Position numbers and translations under genes: made by a program. Shown piece by piece: positions 1-9,500 of a stretch of DNA of 64,000 nucleotides. Source of the stretch: Geobacter sp. (GTDB lineage Bacteria; Desulfobacterota; Desulfuromonadia; Geobacterales; DSM-12255); the NCBI GenBank assembly GCA_009886125.1, contig VFJK01000018.1, forward strand, positions 1 to 64,000, given 5' to 3'. Numbering within the stretch: the first letter of the stretch is position 1; each line of letters starts with the position of its first letter. Below the pieces are notes generated by a model, which saw only the letters and a list, made by a program, of their open reading frames with translations, was not told the DNA's origin and did no database searches.

Positions 1-312
1 CAGGCCTCCATAGCATCTCCCTATCCAGGGACCGAATTCTATGACCTCTGTCTGGAAAACGGCTGGATCGCTTCGGACTCTTTCCTGGATGATTCCGGTC
101 ACCAGAAGTGCGTGATAAACTATCCGGATCTCTCTTCGGCCGAGATATTCGACTCGGTCGAGCAGTTCTACAACAGGTTTTATTTCCGCCCGAAGTACAT
201 CCTTCGCAGTCTGGTAAGGTTGATCGTGGATTCGTCAGGGAGAAAGAAGCTTCTGCGGGAGGCCCGGCAGTACCTTTCCCACATGAAGAGACGAAGGGAA
301 GGTACTCCCTGA
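1..312 (+). CDS. hpnJ: Hopanoid-associated radical SAM protein HpnJ, C-terminal end (partial)
   Basis: The frame is open from base 1 to a TGA at 310-312, giving the last 103 residues of a protein that begins outside the window. It contains ASPYPGTEFYDLCLENGW, the distal part of a B12-binding/radical SAM enzyme where the family has a conserved PYPGT turn, followed by a basic helical tail (HMKRRREGTP). I recognise this as HpnJ, a radical SAM enzyme tied to the side-chain modification of bacteriohopanepolyols. The cobalamin and CxxxCxxC regions lie upstream and cannot be checked here. An hpnK homologue lies about 47 kb away in the same window. The subfamily name is from pattern memory; a generic B12-binding radical SAM protein is the alternative. 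Confidence 0.7.
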   Translation, partial: QASIASPYPGTEFYDLCLENGWIASDSFLDDSGHQKCVINYPDLSSAEIFDSVEQFYNRFYFRPKYILRSLVRLIVDSSGRKKLLREARQYLSHMKRRREGTP

Positions 313-362
313 ACAGTTTTTCAGGGCTCATGACAGGTCAGACTCCTGGAGTGGAAAGTACT

Positions 363-1286
363 TCAGCAGGTAGAGTGCTGCCCAGGGGTCGGCGCTAACG
401 GTTTGAGCTTCTTGAGGATCGAAAGGATCAGGGGTGTGCTGTCTCCGGCTATCTGACGGATAAGTTCGAGAAGGGTCTCAGGCAGGGGAGCATACACGGT
501 CATCTCCTGCTCAGTCGTAGGGTGGGGGAAGGTCACCGCAAAAGCGTGCAGCGCATGACCGCCCAGACCTTTGACCAGCATCCCGCCATAGCGTCTGTCG
601 CCAAGAACCGGATGCCCGCAGCTGCTGAAGTGCTTCCGTATCTGATGCATCCTTCCTGAAACCGGGTAGACGGCTGTGATGGCATCGTGCTCCCCCTGAA
701 AGATCCTTCGATATGCGGTCAGAGACTCCTTCCCTTCAAGCGGGATATCTATCTCCCCCTCTTCAGCAATCTTTCCTTCGACAACGGCAATATAGACCTT
801 GCCAAGACCCTTTTCACGGATGAACCGTCCGAGTATTCCGGCGGAAGTCGGACTTTTTGCCAGGATGACCGCTCCGGAGGTGCCGCGATCCAGCCGGTTC
901 ACTGGCCGTAGTTTGCACGGGGTCCCCCGTTTGATCATGTAATCTTCGCAAAACGTTACAAGGTCCATCTCTGAATCCTCGGCATTGTTGTGTACCGCGC
1001 GCCCTGGGTTTTTATTGACTACAGCCACCATGTCATCTTCGTAGAGTATATCGACGTCAGGGCGGGATGTCCCCAGAAGAGCTGCACTCCTGCTGCTCTC
1101 CTTGATGGTGATTTTGTCATTGTGAGAGATCAGTGTCACCTGTGAGGCAGGTTCTCCGTTGAGGAGAATATGATTACTCTTTAGCAGCTTCTGCATGTAG
1201 CCGCGTGTTGCTCCGGGCATCAGGTTGTGGAGAAAGCTCTCAACCTGACGGCAGTGATCGGTAAGTGTTGCAGTGAAAGAGAGCAT
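363..1286 (-). CDS. RluA-family pseudouridine synthase
   Basis: The 307-residue protein starts with an S4-type RNA-binding segment (about residues 25-65, ending in a LLNGEPASQ turn) and continues into a pseudouridine synthase catalytic domain. The catalytic motif reads PVNRLDRGTSGAVIL, where Asp is the expected nucleophile; the family usually has HRLD, so an Asn replaces the first His. Length and order match RluC/RluD-type enzymes that convert uridines in 23S rRNA. The target position cannot be told from sequence. An SD (GGAG) lies 7 nt before the ATG, inside the end of the upstream 88-aa gene, so the two are probably translated from one message. Confidence 0.88.
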   Translation of the reverse strand: MLSFTATLTDHCRQVESFLHNLMPGATRGYMQKLLKSNHILLNGEPASQVTLISHNDKITIKESSRSAALLGTSRPDVDILYEDDMVAVVNKNPGRAVHNNAEDSEMDLVTFCEDYMIKRGTPCKLRPVNRLDRGTSGAVILAKSPTSAGILGRFIREKGLGKVYIAVVEGKIAEEGEIDIPLEGKESLTAYRRIFQGEHDAITAVYPVSGRMHQIRKHFSSCGHPVLGDRRYGGMLVKGLGGHALHAFAVTFPHPTTEQEMTVYAPLPETLLELIRQIAGDSTPLILSILKKLKPLAPTPGQHSTC

Positions 1287-1289
1287 CTA

Positions 1290-1556
1290 TTACTCCAGAA
1301 AGGATTTTACAACGGGTATCATGCCGCCTTCAGCCGATTGTATTGCTGTTGCCCGCTCTTCAGCAGTCAGGAGCTGCTTCAGCATCTTCTTGGCCTTTTT
1401 CCTGTTTCCGGCGATTGTTTCAGACATCTTGCAGAGTATCCCGACCGGGACGCCGTTTCTGAAGCCCTGTACAAGCTTTTCTATCTCTTCAAGGCGCTGC
1501 TTGTCACTCCAGGTTTTGAAAAGAGCTGCACCGAGATCGTTGTTGGAATCAAGCAT
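1290..1556 (-). CDS. Conserved hypothetical protein, 88 aa
   Basis: The frame could open at a TTG at 1592, but a strong GGAGG sits just before two consecutive ATGs at 1559 and 1556. I place the start at 1556, which has the better spacing (about 5 nt). The protein is soluble and mostly helical (MLDSNNDLGAALFKTW at the front, MIPVVKSFLE at the end) with no motif I recognise. It ends 3 nt before the pseudouridine synthase start, so it is the first gene of a two-gene operon. No function is proposed. Confidence 0.7.
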   Translation of the reverse strand: MLDSNNDLGAALFKTWSDKQRLEEIEKLVQGFRNGVPVGILCKMSETIAGNRKKAKKMLKQLLTAEERATAIQSAEGGMIPVVKSFLE

Positions 1557-1631
1557 CATCCCCTCCGAAGTTCTATAGTAATGATTCGGCAATCTATCAG
1601 CAGAGCAGTGCTAATGCAAACGTGAAATCAA

Positions 1632-1660
1632 TTGACAGCTGAGTGACTGCAAGGTAATAA
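1632..1660 (+). promoter_or_regulatory. Sigma-70 promoter for the PfkB kinase gene
   Basis: TTGACA (1632-1637), 17 bp spacer, TAATAA (1655-1660). Transcription would start near 1667, about 25 nt before the ATG at 1692, which has GAGGAG as SD. Confidence 0.6.
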
Positions 1661-1691
1661 ATTGGGTTGATTTCAATGTGAGGAGAATAGA

Positions 1692-2609
1692 ATGAGCATT
1701 CTTGTTGTCGGATCAGTAGCGATAGACTCGGTAGAGACCCCGTTCGGCGTCGGGGAGAACGTGCTTGGCGGGTCAGCCACCTATTTCTCGACCTCGGCCA
1801 GTTTCTTTACCGATGTCAATCTTGTGGGGATCATTGGCGATGATTTCCCCCAGGAGCATATCGACTTCCTGAAATCCCGGAATATCGATCTGCGCGGACT
1901 TGTCAAGGCGGACGGCAAGACCTTTCACTGGAAGGGAAAGTACGGGTACGATCTCAATGAAGCACAGACCCTCGATACCCAGCTGAACGTGTTCCAGACC
2001 TTCAGGCCGCAGATACCTGTTGAGTACGCTGACACAGAGTATCTCATCCTTGCCAATATCGATCCTGAGCTACAGCTCGAAGTGCTTACCCAGGTAAAAA
2101 ATCCGCGCGTCATAGCCTGCGACACAATGAACTTCTGGATCTCATCCAAACCGGAAGTCCTCAAGCAGGTCATTGCCAAGGTCGATTTCTTCATCATCAA
2201 CGAAGGTGAGGCACGGCAGCTTTCCGGTGAAGTAAACCTGGTGAAGGCTGCGAAGGCTATCCTGGCGATGGGTGCGAAAAATCTTATTATCAAGCGCGGT
2301 GAGTACGGCGTGCTGCTCTTTACCAAAGATTCTATTTTTGCCGCACCTGCGTATCCGCTGGAGAAGGTCTTTGATCCGACCGGGGCTGGCGATACCTTTG
2401 CCGGCGGCTTCATGGGCTATCTGGCGAACACCGGCAATATTTCGGATGAAGGGATCCGCCAGGCAATCATCTTCGGCAGCGTCATGGCTTCGTTCAATGT
2501 CGAGGACTTCAGTCTCGACCGTTTGAGAACTCTCCAGTACAGCGAAATAGATGCCCGCTACCGGAGCTTCAAAAGGATGACCCATTTTGAGACGGTTGAG
2601 CCGACGTAA
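1692..2609 (+). CDS. PfkB-family sugar/nucleoside kinase
   Basis: A 305-residue ribokinase-fold kinase that transfers phosphate from ATP to a hydroxymethyl group of a sugar or nucleoside. The N-terminal GGSATYFSTSASFF segment corresponds to PfkB signature 1. The C-terminal FDPTGAGDTFAGGFMGYL is PfkB signature 2, with the anion-hole GAGD and its catalytic Asp. GAGGAG precedes the ATG by 6 nt and a consensus promoter lies just upstream, so this is a single-gene unit closed by a terminator at 2658-2691. The substrate is unknown; adenosine-kinase-like and ribokinase-like members share this size. Confidence 0.9.
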   Translation: MSILVVGSVAIDSVETPFGVGENVLGGSATYFSTSASFFTDVNLVGIIGDDFPQEHIDFLKSRNIDLRGLVKADGKTFHWKGKYGYDLNEAQTLDTQLNVFQTFRPQIPVEYADTEYLILANIDPELQLEVLTQVKNPRVIACDTMNFWISSKPEVLKQVIAKVDFFIINEGEARQLSGEVNLVKAAKAILAMGAKNLIIKRGEYGVLLFTKDSIFAAPAYPLEKVFDPTGAGDTFAGGFMGYLANTGNISDEGIRQAIIFGSVMASFNVEDFSLDRLRTLQYSEIDARYRSFKRMTHFETVEPT

Positions 2610-2657
2610 TCCTGTTCCTAAAGCCCACTGTCAGCAAGTGATAGGGGGCACACAATC

Positions 2658-2691
2658 AAAAAAGGCCGCCAACTTTCTGGCGGTCTTTTTT
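2658..2691. terminator. Bidirectional rho-independent terminator
   Basis: GGCCGCCA and TGGCGGTC pair as a stem (2664-2685, one G-T wobble), flanked by an A tract on the left and TTTTTT on the right. It ends the PfkB gene and could serve the convergent minus-strand gene. A very similar hairpin occurs at 14796-14830. Confidence 0.88.
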
Positions 2692-2730
2692 GTGTAATAT
2701 TTACTGAAAGCAGGACGCAATCCGGCTTCG

Positions 2731-3564
2731 CTACCCGATTGGCCCGAAAGCAACGGCACCTTCGCTGTCCGGATCAGAGCGGAAGAGTTCGTCCTGCTCT
2801 TTCTTTGCCGCCCGAAGAATGCCAACGAGTTCCTTGATGTCAGCATTATCAGGCAAAGATTGTAGATACGGTTCGATTACCGCAAGAGCTTCATCAAAAC
2901 GTTCTAGCCTCATCAGTGCAAATGTTATAATGGCCGATGAATCGAGAGTCTTCTCGCTGTACTTCCCATAGATGCCTTCCATTATCAACAGAGACTTATG
3001 CCCTTTCTCTTCAGCAGATCGATAATCATTTATATTCCACAGCAGATCACTTCCTTCAGTGAGCAAAAGTTCTGAAGTGAAATGCTCCCTAGCACGCACC
3101 ATTAAATCATTACCGTCATCAGTTGTTGGCTTGAGAGTGACTTCCACCTTTTCAAAGAAACACTCGCTCTCCCGTACTGTTTTTTCTTCCGGGATGTGAT
3201 CCCGTATGACAGCGAGAAATCCCTTTTCTGAGGGGGTAAGGGTCAGGTGAGAAGGCGGCTGTTTTTTATAGCGGGTTGTTGGATAGATGACTTCAAAGTT
3301 GGTTGGTGAGACCCGTCTGAATTCAGCGGTGCTTGTCCCTTTTCCATAGAACCAGCCAGATAAAGCACTCTCCGTGGGTCCATCAAATACCAGGATAATC
3401 TCAAATAAATCCGGCTTATTTTTGCATGATTTGTCGATGGTAATGGTGGTAGAAGTGCCTTTGAATGCTTTTGATTCGGCGTACGCAGCACTGGAGCAAA
3501 AGGCAAGCACCAAAGCCGCAACAGCGGTCAAAGAGCACCGAGACGATTTGATATACGCAATCAT
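2731..3564 (-). CDS. Exported hypothetical protein with TPR-like C-terminus
   Basis: I use the ATG at 3564, because it places a classical signal peptide first (basic MIAYIKSSR, a hydrophobic core, then an AYA cleavage site); the longer frame from 3618 would overlap ssb further. The mature protein is about 250 residues. Its middle is beta-rich. The C-terminal part has paired helices resembling TPRs (EKTLDSSAIITFALMRLERF and FDEALAVIEPYLQSLPDNA). It overlaps neither neighbour domain-wise but begins 14 nt past the ssb stop codon, so it may be co-transcribed with ssb. No SD is convincing. Function unknown; periplasmic location is inferred from the signal peptide. Confidence 0.6.
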   Translation of the reverse strand: MIAYIKSSRCSLTAVAALVLAFCSSAAYAESKAFKGTSTTITIDKSCKNKPDLFEIILVFDGPTESALSGWFYGKGTSTAEFRRVSPTNFEVIYPTTRYKKQPPSHLTLTPSEKGFLAVIRDHIPEEKTVRESECFFEKVEVTLKPTTDDGNDLMVRAREHFTSELLLTEGSDLLWNINDYRSAEEKGHKSLLIMEGIYGKYSEKTLDSSAIITFALMRLERFDEALAVIEPYLQSLPDNADIKELVGILRAAKKEQDELFRSDPDSEGAVAFGPIG

Positions 3565-3577
3565 GATACGTTTCTTG

Positions 3578-3970
3578 CTAAAAGGGCGGTTCATCAAAAT
3601 TGCCGAATGAATCGACATCGAATGATGTATCTGCCTTGCCCTTAGGTGACAACATCTGCATCGTATCGCCTACGATCTCGGTAGTGTAGCGGTCTTTCCC
3701 GTCTTTGTCCTGCCACTTACGTGTCTGGATGCGGCCCTCAATGTAGACCGTCTTCCCCTTAGCCAGATATTCCCCGGCTATCTCAGCGAGTTTGCCCCAC
3801 AGGACAATATTGTGCCATTCGGTTCGCTCCTCCCATTCGCCACTCTTGTTTTTGAACTTCTCACCTGTTGCCAGTGAAAAGGTTGCCACGCTCTGGCCGG
3901 AAGTTGTTGAGCGAATTTCCGGGTCTTTGCCCAGGTTGCCGATAATCATTGCCTTGTTGAGTGATGCCAT
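3578..3970 (-). CDS. ssb: Single-stranded DNA-binding protein
   Basis: A 130-residue OB-fold protein beginning [20 protein letters not shown], the standard SSB N-terminus, and ending in the acidic FDEPPF tip that recruits repair and replication proteins. The start at 3970 is chosen because AAGGAG lies 7 nt upstream; an in-frame ATG at 4000 would add ten residues absent from the family. The gene sits in an accessory block next to a DUF1848 gene rather than with replication genes, so it may be a second, island-borne SSB. Whether the genome has another copy cannot be seen here. Confidence 0.93.
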   Translation of the reverse strand: MASLNKAMIIGNLGKDPEIRSTTSGQSVATFSLATGEKFKNKSGEWEERTEWHNIVLWGKLAEIAGEYLAKGKTVYIEGRIQTRKWQDKDGKDRYTTEIVGDTMQMLSPKGKADTSFDVDSFGNFDEPPF

Positions 3971-4045
3971 GGTCGTAATCTCCTTGATATATATGGCCAT
4001 TCTACTGGAATACCTCCCCCGAATAGCGTCCCAGGTCCATTCTGT

Positions 4046-4108
4046 TTATTTAGTCAGGCAGCGCAAGACAATCCAAACTACCGCCACTAAAATCATTACC
4101 GATACCAT
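4046..4108 (-). CDS. Possible 20-aa hydrophobic peptide coupled to the DUF1848 gene
   Basis: An ATG lies one base past the TAA of the DUF1848 gene, with GAGGAGG (part of that gene's last codons) 7 nt before it. It encodes MVSVMILVAVVWIVLRCLTK and stops. The peptide is one hydrophobic segment with a basic tail, typical of small membrane peptides. The strong SD and exact spacing argue for translation; size alone argues for caution. Confidence 0.4.
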   Translation of the reverse strand: MVSVMILVAVVWIVLRCLTK

Positions 4109-4109
4109 G

Positions 4110-5099
4110 TTATGCCTCCTCGTAGCTGAATGATGACTGTTGGCAGTCGTCGCACTTCTTCTTTTTATGCAGTGACGTCCGGATCTCAATCTGCCCTTCA
4201 TGGCGGCCCAACAGTGCAGGGCTGTCCGGGAAGTGCTTCAGGTAATTACTCTTGATCATTCCTTCGTTGAAGTTGGCGTAGCAATAGGCGCATTTGAAGT
4301 GGCAGGTATTGTAGATGCCCATATCAACCGACTCTACACAACCGCAGGCCTGTCGCTGGTTCTTGTCCTTTTTGTCAGAGGAATCCGCTGCGAACAGTTG
4401 GCGGATCAGATCACCATCGATGCAGGCGCCATGCTCGATACCGAAAGCGTTTAAATCAACATCTTCACTACAGGAAAAGATCTGTAGGCCATGACGGTCA
4501 GAGATGGCCTTGAATCCTGTAGCAACGTGATCCAGGTCAGATTTGCATTGTGGCGCAGTAATATCTGCCAACGAGATACCGGTTCCTGCAAGAGCCGCGT
4601 TCAATCGCCCCTGTTCTTTGCCGTAGAAATCATAGAAGCTGAACACCAGCCTACGGGTGGCGTCCTGCAGTTGTCCGGCAATTTCCTCTGCCTGCTCCAG
4701 ATGCCACGAGACTGGTGTGGCACTTGAAAGAATGACCGGGTCATAGCGCCAGACAACCCGTTCCGAACCGATCCGTCCTGCCAATTCCAGAAAAGTTTCG
4801 ATTCGTTCCTGCAGAGATGGCACGTGAGGTTCAAATGTTTTGCCGTAAGGATTCAGAGTGAACTGGAAATAGTACTTCAACCCCAGTTCGTCCAGTTCAT
4901 CCAGATGTTGCATCAGTGGCCGTGGGTTCTTGGTCCAGAAGCAGATGGCATCAACGTCTTCAGGTTTCAGACTGAAACCGGAAACTTGATTGTTGTTGAA
5001 TGGGTTGACCCGGTAGAAATATCCCTCCCGTACCCGTTTCATGAACCAGTCGGCATAGAAGGCCGGGATGTCGGTGCGTCTGCTGGCGGAAATAATCAT
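4110..5099 (-). CDS. DUF1848 family protein
   Basis: The 329-residue protein opens with MIISASRRTDIPAFYADWF, the hallmark of DUF1848, and carries AICFWTKNPRPL shortly after. Near the C-terminus the sequence CHFKCAYCYANF gives a CxxxCxxC cysteine triad like that of radical SAM enzymes, with further cysteines near the end (KKKKCDDCQ). From family knowledge the fold resembles SPL-type radical SAM proteins, but the triad is distal rather than N-terminal, and no reaction is established. GAGGT lies 6 nt before the ATG, inside the last codons of the upstream gene, so the two are coupled. Confidence 0.85.
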   Translation of the reverse strand: MIISASRRTDIPAFYADWFMKRVREGYFYRVNPFNNNQVSGFSLKPEDVDAICFWTKNPRPLMQHLDELDELGLKYYFQFTLNPYGKTFEPHVPSLQERIETFLELAGRIGSERVVWRYDPVILSSATPVSWHLEQAEEIAGQLQDATRRLVFSFYDFYGKEQGRLNAALAGTGISLADITAPQCKSDLDHVATGFKAISDRHGLQIFSCSEDVDLNAFGIEHGACIDGDLIRQLFAADSSDKKDKNQRQACGCVESVDMGIYNTCHFKCAYCYANFNEGMIKSNYLKHFPDSPALLGRHEGQIEIRTSLHKKKKCDDCQQSSFSYEEA

Positions 5100-5102
5100 G
5101 GT

Positions 5103-5981
5103 TTACCTCGCTATTTCAAGAATCATATGGTGGAAATGAACTTTATATTTGGGTTGAAGATTGCCTTCTCCGGTGAAGAGATGCTGTTGCATGACCTGCG
5201 GCAATCTGAAGTTCGGCATGATGGATTGTGCCTCGGCGACCGGCCTGGCTTTAGTCAATCCCTTGTCGAACAGGGAGCAGGAAAGATCGTTCATTAACAC
5301 CTTGACCTCATCGTAATTGTTCTCGACGAACACCAGATAGCGGCACTTAGAGCGCTTGATCAGCCGCTCAAACGTATCGAAGGCTTTACTGCGGTTTGCG
5401 TAGACTTCGGTCAGGAAATTCTGGCCGATGATGATGTCCATGTCTGCCACACCGCAGGTACACTCACGGGCAAGACATTCTACCACATCACAGGGCCTGC
5501 TGTTCAGAGTGAACCTGGTATGACCCGACTTGTAGCTCGGCATCATTGACGGCACGAGTCCCTGCTGAATCTGGTTCCAGGCGGGCTGACGATCGAACGC
5601 CGTTGCTTCGACACGGGCAAGACGGGGTACGCGCTTTTTGAGGTATGCTGCCAGTCCCAGCGCTTCCGGGCACGGACCGCCGCCAAAGAAGGCAGCTTTG
5701 AGCGTACCGGTTTCAAAAAGCGAGTCCGGCAAATACGCGGCTTCCAGCACATGGTAAATCGGTTCAATGTAGTAGGGGAAGTATGCCAGCAGATACGCCG
5801 CCCGGAAATCGGTTTCGTTATAGGGGATTGTCTGCCCGATGGGCTTTTTGTAAAGTCTGCGGATTCGGGACACGTGCTGTCGCATATCAACAGCCGCAGA
5901 TGTCATCATGGATTCAGGGATATTACTGTTGCGGCAGTACCAGTTGAAAGCCTGTTGTACGGGGTTGTGAATCGGGAACAT
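5103..5981 (-). CDS. Rossmann-like protein, possible SAM-dependent methyltransferase
   Basis: A 292-residue protein with AAFFGGGPCPEALGLAAYL (about residues 95-113), a glycine-rich loop after a beta strand as in class I methyltransferases. It is followed by VEATAFDRQPAWNQI, where an acidic residue ends strand 2, and DMDIIIGQNFLTEVYAN at strand 4. These are what one expects of a SAM-binding fold, but the signature is not close enough to name a family. AAGGAG lies 9 nt before the ATG. It heads a cluster with the DUF1848 gene, only 3 nt apart, suggesting joint action. A structural, non-catalytic Rossmann protein is the alternative. Confidence 0.6.
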   Translation of the reverse strand: MFPIHNPVQQAFNWYCRNSNIPESMMTSAAVDMRQHVSRIRRLYKKPIGQTIPYNETDFRAAYLLAYFPYYIEPIYHVLEAAYLPDSLFETGTLKAAFFGGGPCPEALGLAAYLKKRVPRLARVEATAFDRQPAWNQIQQGLVPSMMPSYKSGHTRFTLNSRPCDVVECLARECTCGVADMDIIIGQNFLTEVYANRSKAFDTFERLIKRSKCRYLVFVENNYDEVKVLMNDLSCSLFDKGLTKARPVAEAQSIMPNFRLPQVMQQHLFTGEGNLQPKYKVHFHHMILEIAR

Positions 5982-6137
5982 GCCGTGTCTCCTTGATCAG
6001 GAAGCCAGTAATTTCGGCTTCTGATGTAAGACACGGCAGCGAAGAGGATATTTTCAAAAAGTCAGAATAATTTTTTCATCGAATATAATTATTTCCCATA
6101 GAGCATTGAAGATAAACAGTTAACGGCCTCGTTGATA

Positions 6138-6437
6138 CTAAACTGATGCGGTTATTATGTTCTTAAAAGTGAATTGGAGGTCATCTCCTTCAGCAAATGG
6201 TATTGCCTTATCGCTTGTGAATGGCTCTATAAAATTAATGCTACCAGTAAATTCATCAAATTCGGGTGAAGGAAGTTGAGTTATTTTGGTGCTCACACGA
6301 TATTGTTCCCATTTTAGAGTCACTTCATTGCCTACAGCAAGATTTAACGGTTTCATCGCTTCCGACAATTCATTGAAAGAAACGAACGGGCCGCATCCAT
6401 TAGTAACTGTGAAGCCCAGTTCAGTTGCATTCTTCAT
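6138..6437 (-). CDS. Hypothetical protein, 99 aa
   Basis: GGAGG lies 6 nt before the ATG at 6437. The 99-residue product is soluble, acidic and apparently beta-rich, with no motif I recognise. It is the last gene in the minus-strand run after the TPR-CHAT gene, 130 nt from its stop codon, and the run ends here. It could be a substrate, regulator or effector of the upstream proteins or an unrelated neighbour; the sequence does not say. Confidence 0.6.
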   Translation of the reverse strand: MKNATELGFTVTNGCGPFVSFNELSEAMKPLNLAVGNEVTLKWEQYRVSTKITQLPSPEFDEFTGSINFIEPFTSDKAIPFAEGDDLQFTFKNIITASV

Positions 6438-6469
6438 TATTACCTCCGAAATTTATATGGTCTGACCAT

Positions 6470-6568
6470 CTAATACCACAAACAATACAAAACTCGCAAC
6501 TCCACCGCCCAGAAGTTTTTCGATACCCTTATTATTGCCGCTTCGGCGATGAATTTCCTGTTTGCCAT
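6470..6568 (-). CDS. Possible 32-aa micro-ORF coupled to the TPR-CHAT gene
   Basis: The ATG overlaps the stop codon of the TPR-CHAT gene as TAATG, with GGAGGG immediately before it, a standard arrangement for coupled re-initiation. The product begins MANRKFIAEAAIIRVSKNFW and ends LYCLWY, basic then aromatic. The GGAGGG also encodes the terminal Gly-Gly of the CHAT protein, so the SD may be fortuitous. Confidence 0.25.
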   Translation of the reverse strand: MANRKFIAEAAIIRVSKNFWAVELRVLYCLWY

Positions 6569-9500
6569 TACCCTCCATTCCCAATCAGAATAAACGGTGC
6601 CCAAAAATATGGATGGGTGAAGTCGTGCCCTTCTTCTGAAGTAATTTTCCCGTTAAGCAGGCAGAGCTGCGCCTGCTGCAACGCCTCCGCTTTTGTCATT
6701 CCCGCTTCCCGCAAACGGTAGAACTCCCGCATCAACATACTGGTACTTTTGTCCTCCACTGGCCAGAGGGTCGCCATGACCGTCTTTGCCCCCTGCATCT
6801 CACCAAGATAGCCGATGCCGTCAACCATGCGCCCCTTTGTGCTGGCTGTGCCGAGACCGGTACTGCAGGCGGAGAAGGCAACCAGATCTACCCCCTTGAA
6901 CAGTGTCGGCATACATCGCAATTCGTCCATTCGTATCTTGCTGCCATCGCCGAGGAGCAGGTAGGACATGGTTTCATTGGCTGGATTCAGTTCAAAATGG
7001 CTGGCAATGTGGACGGCCTTGTAGCCTCCCTTTAGGTGTGATTCCATGGCGTCACGGGTAAATGCTTCGTCCAGCAGGATATCACCTGGGATGACACCGG
7101 TAGGTCTATCCATACTGATGATGCCTTCCAGTTCTTCCTTAACCCCCTCAAGTGCAGGGTGCCCGTCATGCTTGAGTGTTACACCCATACCTAGACCATT
7201 CCAATTTACGTGTGACTGCTGGCCGATGGTACTGTTGGTGGTGATGCAGACGTTCCGGAACTTTTCAAGAACGAACTTTTTGCCGTCATGCAGCGCAGCA
7301 AGCGGAAGGAGCCGCAGTACACCGTTCAGCATCCAGAGGATGGTGGTATAGCCGCCAGAAAGCAGTTCTTCTTCCATTGGCCGGATGATGATGTCGTACA
7401 GTTCTTGTGATAAGGCAATGCGGTCGCGGTGTGCCGAGTCTTCCCGATCTAAGAGGAGTTCCCTGAATTTGAGAACCTTGATGCCTATGTCTACGGCTTT
7501 ATGATCGGCTGAAAATGCCTTGCGTCCGTGACGAGTTGCCATGATCGTATGAAAGCTGTCCTCCGCCGTGACGGTAGAGACTGCGACCGTATTCGCATCT
7601 GAATCCGTCATATTGATAAGCTTGTATGAGTCCTGGTCTATTTGTGTTACTTCCCGTGGAGGCAGTGCTTCATGGAGATTGTCGAGGAACTCCGAAAATT
7701 CCCGATTCACCTTTTTGAGTTGTTCCCTGACTTCTGTCAATTCCTGATTTTGTTTAGGGGTGCGGTCCTTAACCTGCTTCAAACTCTCTTCTTGCTTACC
7801 TAGAGCTGACAGAGAAGTGCCAAGCTCATCGAAACGCACGACAAGCTGTGCTTCGTCATAGTTATAGGAGATGGTGCGGGTTGCAATGTCTGTTTGCCGG
7901 TCCCTGCGGAGTAGTTCAAATTGCTCCTTCTCTTTGAGCATGCCCATAACGAATTCGGCTTCGCCGTAACGACCCGCATTTATTAACATCTCGGCAAGTT
8001 CGTCGTAATCATCCGCTATGGATTTATCAAAAGAGAAAAGAGCTTCCTTGGCGATGCCTGAGACATTCTGTCGAACTTTTTGGAAGATGTTTATAGATCG
8101 TTTTTTGAGAAGAATTGCTACATCCATATTCTTATTTTTAGCAGAGAGTTGTGCAAGGGTATTTAGGCATAAGGCAATGCTCGGGTGATCTGATCCAAAC
8201 TTCTGTTCTTTTATTTTTAGCGCCCTTTGACAATATTGTTCTGCTTCGGCAAAGCGTCCGGTTTTCAGTAAAAATGCAGCAAGATTGTTGAGAGTAGCGG
8301 CGGTTTCTGGATGATCTAGGCCAAGCTTCTGTTCATTGATCGCCAGTGCGCGCTGATAATAATGCTCTGCCTCTGCTTGACGATTGGTCGCGCTATATAC
8401 TGACGCCAAATTTATAAGTGTAGTAGCTGTATCCGGATGATCTGCTCCTCGTAATTTCTCTTTGATGGCCAGAGAGCGCAGATTAAAGTTCTCTGCTTCA
8501 ACATAGCGATTCGTTGCCTGAAATATTACTGCAAGGTTGTGGAGACAATGAGCAACATTAACTTGATCGGGGCAACTGGAATTTAAGCGAATCTCCAGTG
8601 AACGTTGTAAATAAATCTCAGCTTCGGCATATAGAGCGATTTCGAAGTATACCATTGCTAGGTTGTTCAGACTGGCGGCGATGGCGCTGTGATTAGGTTC
8701 TATCGCTTTTTCTCTTATTGACAGTGCCCGTCGATAATATTGCTCTGCTTCGTTATAGCGACCGGTCTCATCACATATAATCGCAAGTCTATCCAGATTA
8801 TCTGCAACTTCTGGGGCATCCAGGCCAAGTTGCTGTTCCCTGATTGATAAGGTTTGTTGGAATATGCTCTCAGCCGAAGCATAGCGAGCAGTAGCAGTGA
8901 AAATCTTTGCCAGAAAGTAATTGCTATTGATGATATCCGGATGACCAGAACCAAGCATTTTTTCTCTGATAGCCAGTGACCGCTCGCAAAAACTTTCAGC
9001 CTCTGCATAGCGAACGGTTTTCTCGTATATTACTGCCAAATTATACAGAATCGCGGCGACATCAGAGAGATTCTTGTCTAACGAGTTTTCAAGTATCATA
9101 AGCGCATGCAGAAAAAAATTTTCTGACTCGCGAATTCGATCAGTGAAAAAGTATACTGAAGCCAGACCGCTCATGGAGATGGCTGTTTCAGGGTGATCAA
9201 GACCTAACAACTGCTCCCTGATAGCTAGCGCACGCTTATAAAAGTTTTCTGCCTCAACATAGCTCTTGGTGCTTTCGTAAACTTTTCCCAGACCATTCAG
9301 GCTAGTCGCAGTTTCTAGGTGAATAGGACCAAGTGATTGTTCTCTTATCGCAAGTGAAAGCTGGAAATACTTCTCTGCCTTATCATAACGACTGGATCTC
9401 TCATATACATCTGCCAGATTGTACAGAGCTGAAGATTTATCCAAAAGATCAAAGTCATTCAATTTATCTATGATCGACAGCGAATAAAGATAGTATCTTT

